From Myotis daubentonii (lineage: Eukaryota; Chordata; Mammalia; Chiroptera; Vespertilionidae), in contig NC_081842.1 of the NCBI RefSeq assembly GCF_963259705.1, positions 33,941,796 to 34,005,795 of the forward strand: a stretch of 64,000 bases of DNA, given 5' to 3'. Shown piece by piece: positions 47,264 through 57,926 of the stretch (position 1 is its first letter; every line of letters starts with the position of its first letter). Below the pieces are notes generated by a model. It made no database searches and was not told the DNA's origin. It saw nothing but the letters and a program-made list of their open reading frames with translations. A program made the position numbers and the translations under genes.

Positions 47264-47494
47264 TTTGTCCTCCACTATACTATATCCTCCTTGAGGACAA
47301 AGAACATTACTTATTCATGGTGATATTGCACACTCTTTTCATATAATATGTTAAAAATTTCTATTGAATAAAAGAGCAAAAGTTAATAGGCACTAGGACA
47401 TTGAGAAGATTTTTCAGGAACATATATAAGAAAATCTATGGAATACTTAAATTAGATGAAAAGAACCAGGATCTACTGTTTTTTGTTTATGGAG

Positions 47495-47635
47495 AAAGGA
47501 GGATAAAGAAAAAGACTAATTTTGCTTGGGGTGATGGGCTCATGATGCAGTGTGCAGATGATGTTTTATTGAGTTGTACACTTAAAACCTGTATCCCAAT
47601 AAATTCAATAAAAAATAAGATAAAAAAGGACTACT
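47495..47635 (+). mobile_element. L1 3'-end fragment
   Basis: 'gtgtgcagatgatgttttat', 'gagttgtacacttaaaacct' and 'ccaataaattcaataaaaaa' are an L1M-type 3' terminus with A-rich tail. Confidence 0.65.
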
Positions 47636-47869
47636 GTTTTATTATTGATGCCAGGGATTATATCAATTTTTTTTATTTTGCCCCTTAGGTTGATTTGATT
47701 GTTTATTTGTTTGCTTATTTATTTTTTGATTGATTGATTGTACCACAAGGCTGTTATACCTACCCAATACATACAGAATACATCATGCCGAAAGCGACAT
47801 TGTGAGCCTTGGAGAAGTGAAAGTTATGTTTGAAAGGGGGAAGTGTCAAACTCATCCCTTTTCTCTGCT

Positions 47870-48188
47870 GATGTTGTTTGATTCACTTATATGTGAAATC
47901 TAATGAACGAATTAAACTCATGAATAAAATAGAACCAAGGCATGAGAACATGGAACAGACTGATATGTCTCAGAGGGAAGGAGAGGAGAAGAGGGGGAGG
48001 GAAAAGAAGTGAGATGAGGGGAAGAGATTAACCAAAGAACTTATATACATATATATGTTGCCCATGGACAGAGACAATAGGTTGGTGAAGGACGGTGGTG
48101 GGGCAGGAGCCAGGTGGAGAGGGACATTGGGAGGGAAAAAGAGGGGACTTCTGTAATACTCTCAACAATAAAGATAATTTTTTAAAAA
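47870..48188 (+). mobile_element. 5'-truncated bat L1 3' end
   Basis: 'attcacttatatgtgaaatc', 'gaacatggaacagactgata' and 'acagagacaataggttggtg', then 'acaataaagataatttttta'. Recognisable bat L1 3'UTR with tail. Confidence 0.85.
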
Positions 48189-48226
48189 GAGTGAATTATA
48201 ATTATAAAAAGATTGATTCTATACTT

Positions 48227-48264
48227 GTATAAGGGTTATATTGGCAAAAATTACTGTAGCACCA
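48227..48264. repeat. About 38-bp direct repeat, left copy
   Basis: Matches 48967-49004 at about 34 of 38 positions ('aagggttatattggcaaaaa' against 'aagggttatgttggcaaaaa'). The two copies bracket the first LTR-like repeat. Confidence 0.75.
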
Positions 48265-48344
48265 GATGAGTAGCTTTTTTTCCTCCTCTCCAAGAAACTC
48301 TGCTTCAGAGAGAATAAGAAGGAAGGAGCTTTTGTAAGTGATAT

Positions 48345-48830
48345 AGAAACAAAATTCAACTGAGTAAATTTGAAGAATCTAATTGGCTTTATTAAGTGAT
48401 TCATGAATCCAGCAGTATCCTGTCTAGCTACCAGAAGGGCACTCCCAGGGGTTGTACAAAATGGAAGCTTTTATAGGAAGAAGGTTGGGGCAAGAGAGTT
48501 ATTAACAAACAAACAATAAATAAATAACTAATGATTATTTTAGGCCAGGACATCTTCCTTTGGTGGGGAGGGGAGAACTGCAAGGATTTTTATTTTTATC
48601 ATAAAGATTGCCTCTTTTGGGGGAAGGCAGCATGACAGATTACCTCATTGGTATTGACTAGAAAATTCTAGGCTGGTTGATTAAGTTTATGTTTCTGGGA
48701 GAGTTTGGAACAACAATTAGGGCATGTATTAAATCTTAGTTTAGTGTTCTTGTTTTTGGCACAAGTGATACCATTTGGGGCTTGTAAGAATACGGGCAGC
48801 TTTGATAACATAATCTCAATCTTCAAGTGG
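48345..48830 (-). mobile_element. LTR-like repeat, copy 1
   Basis: Contains 'aattggctttattaagtgat', whose complement carries AATAAAGCC, then 'gaagggcactcccaggggt', 'gttgattaagtttatgtttc' and 'agtgataccatttggggc'. Homologous in order to 49895-50330. Resembles an inverted ERV1 LTR; family not assigned. Confidence 0.6.
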
Positions 48831-48966
48831 GAAGAAAGGGGAAATATAGGACAAGTTTAAATTCAAATCCAAAGAGGCTTTTTATTTTCTTGATTCTCCA
48901 TAAGCCAATCTACAGAGAAAGCTGTGTGCTCCATGGAGGGGTTTCTTGCCTATATAATTAGTCCCT

Positions 48967-49004
48967 ACACTTGTGTAAGGGTTATGTTGGCAAAAATCAC
49001 TGTA
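48967..49004. repeat. About 38-bp direct repeat, right copy
   Basis: Partner of 48227-48264, four mismatches. Confidence 0.75.
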
Positions 49005-49462
49005 GACTACATTTGCATCCCTCCGGGAGCCTGCCCTCAGCACCCACCCTAGAGAAAGCTTTGAATTCACCCATACTTTATGACAAATAGAACATTTGCA
49101 CACATATTTCACTTTGCTCTAGTATCTTAATGATCTTCCCCCAGTGCCTCTGATAGACTTAAACATAATAGAAACCAATTTTGACTGTAATTCAATGTTC
49201 TCTGTAGGAGAGGATGACTGAAGTTTAATTACAATTCTTTTATACCAAATGTGTTTGCATTCTCTAGCATTTGATGTGATTTCTCCAAAACTTCCATCTC
49301 AAAATCAGCCCCTCAGTAGAATAGTCACATGCCACCCAGTTAATTATAATGGAATGTCGTGGTTTGGGGCTGTATTCCAAACAGAACACCATGGCATCTG
49401 CAAAAACAAGCTTCTAAAACACTAATAAGCCAAGGACCTTTGTGATATTTCAAATGTTTTTG

Positions 49463-49499
<37 letters not shown>

Positions 49500-49894
49500 T
49501 GTCCCCCCTTACATAAGTAAATTGAAGAGGGAATAATCAAAATGTTGGTTATATAATTTTTTTTTTCATCTATTCAGGCCATTCCATTGCCCCCAATCTC
49601 TTCTCTCTCATATGTATAGCAATGACTAAAACTCATAGTTCCTCTACAAGTCAAATGTCCAAAATAATATATTCTGGAACATGTAATTTTAAAGCATGTT
49701 CACTGTTACTTTAAAAGAATAAATTTCCCTGATATAATTTATTTTTGGAACAGCACATATGATTAACTGTATACTGAAGACAATAACCAGGTGTTATTTG
49801 TGTGTGTGTTTCTTAAATTACAGACCTGAATGAGAGATGCTAAACAATAAGTATGTTTTGTAGATTAAACTGGTATTTTGTGGATCACTATTGT
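49005..49894. other. Unannotated DNA with a 30-base T run
   Basis: Pure poly-T at 49464-49493, possibly the tail of an inverted retroposed sequence, though no element body was recognised to its right. No gene seen. Confidence 0.4.
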
Positions 49895-50330
49895 TAAAAA
49901 ATCAAATTCAACCAAGTTTAAAGATCTAATTGGCTTTATTAAGCCATTCATGAATGGGCAGCCTCCCACCTAGCAACTAGAAGGGTGCTCCCAGTGATCC
50001 AGAGATTGTACAAAGTGGAAGGTTTTTACAGGAAGGAAGATAGAGCAAGAGAGCTATTAACAAAAGAATTATTTTTAGACCAGGATATCTTTTTTATGAG
50101 GGGAAGGGAACTGCAAGGGTTTTATCATGTAAATTGCCTCTTTTATCTATGGGGACCCACAGGACAGATTGCCTCATTGGTGCTAACAAGAGAATTCCAG
50201 ACTGGTTGATTAAGATTATGTTTCTAGAAGAGGCTGAAACAGCAATTGGGTCAAATATTAAATCTTGGTTTGGTATTCTGGACTTGAGCACAAGTGAGGC
50301 CATTTTGGGCCTGTGATTTTCTTTTTAATA
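49895..50330 (-). mobile_element. LTR-like repeat, copy 2
   Basis: Shares with copy 1 'ctaattggctttattaag', 'gggtgctcccagtgatcc', 'ggttgattaagattatgttt' and 'caagtgaggccattttgggc', in the same order and orientation. It lies about 1.06 kb beyond copy 1, so they could be the two LTRs of one deleted provirus or independent solo LTRs. Confidence 0.6.
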
Positions 50331-50825
50331 CTATGTATGTCTCACATGGAACATGTGTAATGCAAAATTTTGAGGTTGCATTCCCCCAAACAACACAACA
50401 CAGAGAAGTTAACAGAGAAGATAGAGGAAGTACTGATAGGAATGAAAATTACAAAAAATATTCCTGGGCAACTTACAGAATTGTTACAAGTATGAAAACA
50501 TCTGTGATGGAAGTCTTATGAAATTGAGAAAATTCTATTTACTGGAAATGGTCTGGTATAAAGAGAATACAAACATACAGAAGTATTTTGATTATCCATT
50601 TGCAGCTGAAGCTGAGATCCCAAACAGTGTACTTGAGTGACAATAGGTAATCAACAAACTGCCTCTGAGGAAGATAGGTCTGGTTAACCAAAAAGCTTTT
50701 ATTTTGCTGAATGATGTTATGATAATTTTTCATCAAAGCTCAATTTTTCATGAAAATAGAGGGGAGGCTAAACACTAAAAAGGCACTCTTTCTTCTTTAT
50801 CCTTTTCTCTTATTGTGCTGTCTTA
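50331..50825. other. Unannotated DNA
   Basis: No gene or repeat recognised. Confidence 0.4.
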
Positions 50826-51249
50826 TCCTATATAATAAAAGCCTAATATGCTAAGTGTCCGGTTGTCTGGTTTTCCGTTCAACCAATCAAAGCATAATAT
50901 GCTAATGATATGCTAAGGCCAGTCAACTGCTTGCTATGACATGCACTGAACACCAGGGGGCAGACGCTGCAACTGGTAGGTTAGCTTGCTGCTGGGGTCT
51001 GGCCTATTGGGACTGAGTGAGACGGGCCAGACATACCCTGGAGCCCTCCCATGGTCCCGCCCTGGTTGGCCAACCTCCCACATACCTCCCTGGCCCCAAT
51101 TGCACACCGGTGGGGTCCCTTGGCCTGGCCTGTGCCCTCTCACAATCTGGAAACCCCTCAGGGGATGTCGGAGAGCCAGTTTTGGCCTGATCCAGCAGGC
51201 CAGGTTGAGGGATCCCACTGGTGCACGAATTCATGCAATGGGCCTCTAG
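50826..51249 (+). mobile_element. Non-autonomous Helitron
   Basis: Starts TCCTATATAATAAAAGCC after A and ends gtgcacgaattcatgcaatg, ggcctctag before T. Contains 'gcactgaacaccagggggca' and an inverted 'ctcaggggatgtcggag' block. Open frames in the GC-rich middle are incidental. Confidence 0.94.
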
Positions 51250-51959
51250 TCTTTAAATAATTGTTGAATGAATACTTAAAGAATCCAGTCTGATGGGGTA
51301 CCACAGCATTCCCTGCATAAAGGTTCATATAACTCAGTGTGCCCAGCTCAGTGTGTGAAGTAGTTTAGGCTGATTAAGGACTTTGGTTCCCATTACAGTC
51401 ATGGACACAGAAGCAAATTCTTCTTCCTTTAAATGAGTGTGCTCATGCAAAGAGATGAAAAAGCAGAAGTGTTGTTGTATATCAAGTAAGCATTTAATGC
51501 CCTCTTCTTTTTAAGATATGATTTTAAAAAAGGGCAAAGTCACAATTCCAAATATAAGTCCATAAAAGTAGTCCTGTGGAGGTAGGACATGGAGATGGGA
51601 ATGAGAATAATGAAATGAAATCTAATTACACTGGAGTGAGGATTATTGATAATGATTAAATGCTGGAGAGGTTGGTTCATGTCATTGTAGGTAAGTAGGT
51701 TGAGTTAAGTAGACTCATGCCCTTTTATTGATACAGTAAAGCCTAAAATTTGAACTAAGGTTAAATTTTTTCCTAGGTTTTACTTTGTGAATTTGTATGT
51801 TTTTATGAACTCCAAAAGCTAAAATTATAATAAAAACTTAATTGTAATTAAAGGTATTGTAGTGAATTTGTATATATTTTTTTCATTTATACACACAGAC
51901 TCATTTATTTTACAGAATTTAAAGTGGTACAAATATGCGATTTTTAAAAATGTAATACA
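51250..51959. other. Unannotated AT-rich DNA
   Basis: No gene or repeat recognised. Confidence 0.4.
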
Positions 51960-51967
51960 TTTTAGGA

Positions 51968-52254
51968 CAGTGATGGTGAACCTTTTGAGCTCGGCGTGTC
52001 AGCATTTTGAAAAACACTAACTTAACTCTGGTGCCGTGTCACATATAGAAATTTTTTGATATTTGCAACCACAGTAAAACAAAGACTTATATTTTTGATA
52101 TTTATTTTATATATATATTTTATATATTTGATATTTATTTTATATGTTTTATATATTTATATATTTTATATATTCATTTAACAAAGAAAAATCAACCAAA
52201 AAAATGAGTTCGCATGTCACCTCTGACACACGTGTCATAGGTTCGCCATCACTG
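51968..52254 (+). mobile_element. Non-autonomous hAT element (second hAT family)
   Basis: Ends cagtgatggtgaacctttt and aggttcgccatcactg, with 8-bp duplication ttttagga / ttctagga (51960-51967, 52255-52262). Internal 'gctcggcgtgtcagcatttt' and 'gacacacgtgtcatagg'. A family seen in vesper bats, distinct from SPIN. Its AT-rich middle has expanded. Confidence 0.9.
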
Positions 52255-52262
52255 TTCTAGGA

Positions 52263-54180
52263 CACGTATATTTCTATTTTGGTCTTAGCTTTACAAGGTA
52301 CTGTAATTATTCAATAAAAGGCCCTTAATTAAATTTATTCTTCCAATCATTGTATAGGAAAATTATATAATATCTTCACTTTAAACAGAATTAGTTGATT
52401 ATGTTAATGTTATTATGATAAATTTAGATAGAAACATGTAGATGCATTATTTTATAATTTACTTTTTCAGAATGTTTGTACTTAGTTTACAGTTCAAACT
52501 TATAATTGTCATTAATGAAGTAATAATAACTACATGCAAATTGTTTCACCTTTTGCTTTACTTAAAAAGAAGTAAAATTGCTTGAGTAATAACTTCTAGT
52601 AAAGATACCAAGAAACACCTTATGTAACTAGTATTTAGTTTGTGTTTTTCCTTATTTGTGTTCTCTATACCTCATTCTCATGTGCGATGAATGAAAGGAT
52701 GAGCATGGAGGGCTTACAGGATAAATTGAGTCCCCAAATGCTTCACCCCTTGACTTGTTATTTCCATCAGTGGAGATTTATTCCTTTGGGCCTGAAGATT
52801 TAACCTACAAGAGAAACATCAAAATGCAAATATTCCTGGGAGAAATAACATCTTAAAATGTCATATGCTGATATTTTTTTGGCAATTAGTTGACTATAAG
52901 ATAAGAAATTTGACACAGGATAGACTTTAGGTGCAGAAGAGAAGAAAAATAGTTTGGGGAAAAAGGAGGTTGGGGGGCACGAAGAACTAAATAATATACC
53001 CAAATTTTATTTAAAGCTAATCATCTTGTTTTAATAGTTTTAGATTTTTCAAACATATGTAAACTATAAACTATAAAGGCTAATAAATAATTGTGTATAT
53101 GTCTAAAACATGATATTCTGATTATGAACCATTTGCTACTCAAGTAAATAGCAAAAAGTCAATTCTAGCATCCACAAAGAGACATTGATTTTCTTATCAT
53201 GAAAATGTTTATATTCTAAAAATATATTAATTTCATGGGAATTTTTTTTTGTAGCCCCAATCTTTCATATGTCTGTACCCTGGCTCAAGATTTCTCCAGC
53301 CTAAAAAATCCTTTCCTGTTTCTCTCCCTTTTCACCCTTAGCCCAAACCTACCCTTCACTGCAGAGAACCTCCCTCCATCTTTACAACTCCAATGGATTA
53401 TTCCATTCTCTTTGCTTTCACATAGGCCTCCTCTGCTTAAGGCTGTACTTTTTGAAAGTTGGACTTGTAATGTATTTAACACTTGTTTTTCTAATTTGAT
53501 TGTCAGGAGGATTATCTTCTTAGTAATAATTCCTTTATCATTGTTAAAATGCTGTGTGTTTATTATAAAAAAACCTTAAATTTAGATGAAAAGAAAACAA
53601 TAAAAGCAACCTATAATCTTGTGGCGAGAATGGAGCCTGGGGAAGTAAAAACTTCGAGAAAGAAGACGTTTCTCTATGCTTGGTGAAGCTATGGTTTCAA
53701 ATGGTAGGGCAAAATTTGGTTGCTCTTTTTTTCTCCCTTTGTTCTCTTGCTACTTGGCCCCAGCTATGGGCACAGGGATGGAAGTGTGCTGTATACCACG
53801 GTAACTAAACATCCAGCTCTCAAGACAGAGTACAGAAAAGAGGAAATTCTGGAAAGTAGAGCAGAGATCATGCAGTGGGAGATGCTTGAGAAAATGACTC
53901 CATAAATTTGTTTATGATCTCCTGGGTTCATTTCTGGAGTGTACATGGGTGAACCTGGTCCTAATAAGCATACTGAAAACTTTAAGAAATGATCTATTGG
54001 ATAGAATATTGCCCAGGTTCCAGACTGGTTACTGGGTGGTATACACATGGTATACATCTGAATAGCACTGGAATGGTTTTAAAACTAAACTGATACTGAA
54101 AATGCAGTCCACAGAAGGGCCTGAACATAATTTGTTAGTTGCCTATTGAAACAAAAATATCAACCTTAGCCATATTTAAC
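52263..54180. other. Unannotated DNA
   Basis: The 114-codon frame at 53235-53579 is hydrophobic and low-complexity with no domain. No exon or repeat family is firmly recognised. Confidence 0.4.
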
Positions 54181-54731
54181 AAGATTTAAACTAGACACAG
54201 AGTTGAACTAAATATTCAAAATGTCCAGATTAGAATAAAAGAACTTTAGACTTTAAAGAATCAGGAATAACTTGGCTCACATTACAAAAGACAATTAACA
54301 GATGCCAACTATAACGTGACACAAATGTTAAAATTAGTTAATACGTTAAAGTGCCTACTATCAAAATGCTGCAGCAAACAATTGTGAGCACCCTTGAAAT
54401 AAGTAAAAAGGTAGTCAATCTCACTAATAAATAGAAAGGGCAAGGGAGAACTTAATGAAAACTTTAGATCAAACAAATACAATAACTAAAATGAAAAGCT
54501 CAATAGCAGAATGGAGATAAGAGGAGGCAGTGAATTTCAGGCACATAGGTAAAAATCATCCAAATGTCTAAATAATTAATGAATTAAAGAAAAAGTCTCA
54601 AGAGTTTCACTTAATTTTGAATTAAGTGAAAATGAAAGTACAATATACTATAAATATTTGTTAGATACTGCTACATTACTGTTTATAGGGAAATGTATAG
54701 CATTAAGTACTTATATTAAAGAGGTCAATGG

Positions 54732-55195
54732 AGGGAAAAATAATATTGTAATAGCTATGTACAAGCCAGGGTGGAGGGATACTTAAAATATCAGGGGGAC
54801 GACTCTGTAAAGTATGTGATTGTCTAACCAGCCGTGGGCAAACTACGGCCCGCGGGCCGGTTTTGAAACGAATAAAACTAAAAAAAAAAAAAAAAGACTG
54901 TACCCTTTTATGTAATGATGTTTACTTTGAATTTATATTAGTTCACACAAACACTCCATCCATGCTTTTGTTCCGGCCCTCCGGTCCAGTTTAAGAACCC
55001 ATTGTGGCCCTCAAGTCAAAAAGTTTGCCCACCCCTGGAACCACTTTGTTGTGCACCTGGAACTGATACAGAATAATATTGAATGTGAACTATAATGGAA
55101 AAAAAGATGAAAAAAAAAAAAAACCCTCAAACCAATAATGTACATTTCCACATTATAAAACTAAAAATAAATAAATAAATAAATAATAAAAAATA
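54732..55195 (+). mobile_element. Younger L1 3' end inserted in old L1
   Basis: 'aatattgtaatagctatgta', 'gtatgtgattgtctaacca' and after the hAT 'ctttgttgtgcacctggaac', then an (AAAT)n tail. Flanked by gaggtcaatg / agaagtcaatg, a probable target duplication. Confidence 0.75.
54829..55037 (-). mobile_element. Non-autonomous hAT element (third hAT family)
   Basis: Ends cagccgtgggcaaactacgg and 'aagtttgcccacccctg' are imperfect inverted repeats. Body 'cggcccgcgggccgg' and 'gttccggccctccggtccag'. It interrupts the L1 3'UTR exactly within tgtctaacca..ccactttg. Confidence 0.87.
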
Positions 55196-55673
55196 GAAGT
55201 CAATGACATTTAAATCAGAAAACATATAGAAAATCAGTTAAATGGCAGTCCTTTTAAAGGTCAATAAAATTGATAAAGCTTCATTAAGACTGCCAAAGGA
55301 TGTAAAAAGAGACGATACAAATGACCAATATCAGGAAGAAAAGGGGAATATCACTATTTGCCCCCAACATGTTGATAGTGAGGTGCTATTACAAATAATT
55401 TGATGCATATAAATTTTACCACTTAGATAAAATGGACCAATTCCTCATAAACCAAAACTACTAATATCACCAAAGATCGAATAGAGAACACAAAATGTCC
55501 TATAACTGTTAAAACAACTGTATTAATAGTTTAAAACCTTCCAAAAAGGAAATATTCAGGCCCAGGTGGCTTTGCTGATTATTTCTATTTGTGTCCTGAT
55601 TATAATGGTAGTTTCACAAATCTATATATGTGTTAAAATTCTTAAAGCTATAGGTGTATTAAAATTGACAGAA

Positions 55674-55801
55674 GCCCAGCAAGTGTGGCTCAGTGGTTGT
55701 GTATCAACACATGAACCAGGAGGTCCCCTGTTTGATTCCTGGTCAGGGCACGTGCCCAGGTTGCAGTCTCGATCCCCAGTAGGGGACATGTAGGAGGCAG
55801 C

Positions 55802-55859
<58 letters not shown>

Positions 55860-55921
55860 GATGCTTCTATCCCTCTCCTTTCCTCTCTCTCTCTAAAATC
55901 AATGAAAACATTTAAAAATTT
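55674..55921 (+). mobile_element. Ves-related SINE with CT expansion
   Basis: Head gcccagcaagtgtggctcag, B-box-like 'gtttgattcctggtcaggg', body 'gatccccagtaggggacatg', then (CT)n at 55808-55856 and tail 'aaaatcaatgaaaac'. The CT-rich part of the SINE body has grown into a microsatellite. Confidence 0.93.
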
Positions 55922-56878
55922 TCACAGAAATAAATATAGTGATTCACACTCAGGTTAGAAATTTATTTCTTTTATTTCTTGGCAAGGCATGTAAGTATCT
56001 TGTCTCCATGTCATTCTTGGGCCCAGATTCTCTCTTTCTTGTTGTTCTACAATTCTGTAGGATTTTGGAATGTATTGTCACTAGTAAGCCAATGCTGTGT
56101 ATGTTAAGGTTTAATTATAATAGCAACCTGTTTCTAGCCACTGATTTCCATATTAGCTAGTCTACAAGCTAAGCTGCTAGAAGAGTCAAAGGAATATACA
56201 AGATAAAAGTTATTTTCCTAAGTCCAGAGGAAGACCAGTAGCCCAGAGAAGATGGCCATCTTCTTATGAGATCATTTAGGAACTCAGGTTTCTTCTTTCT
56301 CACTATTCCTTTAATTCGTGGTGTGTTGCTTTTGCATTATTAAAGGTGGATCACCGTCATCACATCCATGCACTGCAACAAGGAAAGTAAGGGAAAAGGA
56401 TAAACAACTCCTATTTTAGGGATAATGCTTAAAAGTTGCAAAAATAAATTGTGACTTCTCAATGGACAAAACGTAACACAATCGCACCCTAATTTTAACA
56501 TGCACACAAGTTAGCTAAATGTGGAGAGTTCTAGCACTAGAAGGAAGAGGAGACAATTTATATTAGGAGACAGAAGTCTGCCACAGTCCTCTTCTAATTC
56601 CTGCATTTTTCTCCACATGATTGCAGGAGGAGAGGGGAGTGTAAAATCTCAGAAAGGAATGGCTGTGCCTATACAGACCAAATACCAGGTTCAGTGGTTC
56701 TCAGATGGAGGGTTTATGTACCCCAATCACAGCAAGAAAGCAGCAGAGCCAGAGGATATTAATGTACTCTATTTTGGCTTGGATCATGAACACTTAACAA
56801 TTGTATGAAGTATAGAGGGCTCTGAGTATAAGATGCTGGAACCCTAACATGACCAAGATGGAGATAAATGCCTTAGAA
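55922..56878. other. Unannotated DNA
   Basis: A 95-codon frame at 56521-56808 begins with GTG and has no recognised domain. No repeat family seen. Confidence 0.4.
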
Positions 56879-57189
56879 CAACGGTTCTCAACCTGTGTGT
56901 TGCGACCCCTTTGGGGGTCGAACGACCCTTTCACAGGGGTCGCCTAAGACCATCGGAAAACACATATATAATTACATATTGTTTTTGTGACTAACCACTA
57001 TGCTTTAATTATGTTCAATTTGTAACAATGAAAATACATCCTGCATATCAGATATTTACATGATGATTCATAACTGTAGTAAAATTACAGTTATTAAATA
57101 GCAACAAAAATAATTTTATGGTTGGGGGTCACCACAACATGAGGAACTGTATTAAAGGGTCGTGGCATTAGGAAGGTTGAAAACCACTG
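56879..57189 (+). mobile_element. SPIN-type hAT element, copy 3
   Basis: Ends caacggttctcaacctgtg and 'aggttgaaaaccactg' with a perfect 8-bp duplication ccttagaa (56871-56878, 57190-57197). Body the same as copies 1 and 2. Confidence 0.95.
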
Positions 57190-57197
57190 CCTTAGAA

Positions 57198-57636
57198 TGA
57201 CTGATACTGAAACCCAGCTGGTGTGATAGAATCCCATTTAGGTTGAAATAAAGAAAAAGAAACAATTGTAAGTTTTCTTTCAACCCAGACTTTCCTTGCA
57301 ACCCAGTTGCAAATGAATACCCATTGGAATGGTCAAGATTTTCTCTGGGAGGTTGATTATATTGAGCACACACTTGCTTTGGAACACAATGTTCTTATTG
57401 GATATCTTTTGCAGTGTCCTCTGCAGGTGAGTGTGACTGAAAAGTTAACTTCTTGGCTAACTTTTCTTTGACTGTTAAAAGAAGAAAGAAGGTATGTAAA
57501 AAGAAATGACTTCCTTTCAACTGGTAAGAGTTCTACTCTCAAAGAGCTGCCAGAAGTTCTGCTAAAAGTTCTACTCAATCATCAACTATCCATACACTGA
57601 ATATCAACTATATGAACTTATAATTCTATTATTCTA
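57198..57636. other. Unannotated DNA
   Basis: No gene or repeat recognised. Confidence 0.4.
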
Positions 57637-57764
57637 CTAGAGGCCTGCGGGGCTTGGGCCAAAACCGGCTCTCTGACATCCCCTGAGGGGTCCTGGATTA
57701 CAAGAGGGCACAGGCCAGGCTGAGGGACCCCATCAGTGCACGAATCCGTGCACTGGGCCTCTAA
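57637..57764 (+). mobile_element. Helitron 3'-end fragment bounded by an inverted Helitron end
   Basis: The right end is a normal plus-strand terminus (hairpin gtgcacgaatccgtgcac, tgggcctctaa). The left end is ctagaggcctgcgg, an inverted CTAG terminus without its hairpin. Middle text 'acatcccctgaggggtcc' and 'ggccaggctgagggacccc' matches other HeliBat 3' regions. Confidence 0.7.
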
Positions 57765-57862
57765 TATGCATATAAGATTTTAGTTAATCTCTTCCCACCC
57801 TCCCCCCTCCTACTTCCCTATGAGATTCATCAGTCTGTTCCATGTTTCCATGCCTGTGCGTT
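57765..57862 (-). mobile_element. L1 3'UTR fragment
   Basis: The reverse complement reads 'acatggaacagactgatgaa', 'tctcatagggaagtagg' and 'gggaagagattaac', the bat L1 3'UTR. It lies between two Helitron pieces, so it may be a segment caught inside a Helitron. Confidence 0.65.
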
Positions 57863-57926
57863 GAGTGTCTGCCCCCTGGTGGTCAGTGTGCATCATAGCT
57901 ACTGGTCGAACTTTTATATATATAGA
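57863..57926 (-). mobile_element. Helitron 5'-end fragment abutting the composite Helitron
   Basis: On the minus strand TCTATATATATAAAAGTTCG starts immediately after the CTAG of 57927-59708 and continues to 'gcacactgaccaccaggggg', normal HeliBat 5' text. Confidence 0.75.

Larger units (their letters stand above)
46266..47345 (+). mobile_element. L2 3' end split by a Helitron
   Basis: The left part (tgtccctcttctgtgctccc, 'cttattgcacttacaatgat') and the right part after 47264 ('tatcctccttgaggacaaag', 'attacttattcatggtgata') join into a contiguous L2 3' terminus once 46407-47263 is removed. Confidence 0.75.
54190..55575 (+). mobile_element. Old L1 (ORF1 to ORF2), split by a younger L1 tail
   Basis: 54290-54600 follows the L1 ORF1 region ('caattaacagatgccaac', 'gaaaagctcaatagcag'). 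54600-54731 and 55201-55575 follow ORF2 ('gggaaatgtatagcattaag', 'tcaataaaattgataaagc', 'aaatggaccaattcctcat', 'ccttccaaaaaggaaat'). Broken by stops. Confidence 0.72.

Noticed and set aside
49464..49493. 30-base T run as the tail of a processed pseudogene
   Set aside because: No recognisable mRNA-like body or flanking duplication was found next to it.
53235..53579. 114-codon hydrophobic frame
   Set aside because: Pyrimidine-rich low-complexity sequence without a domain, signal or splice context.
56521..56808. 95-codon frame
   Set aside because: Begins at GTG, no recognisable domain, no repeat or exon context; length is compatible with chance.
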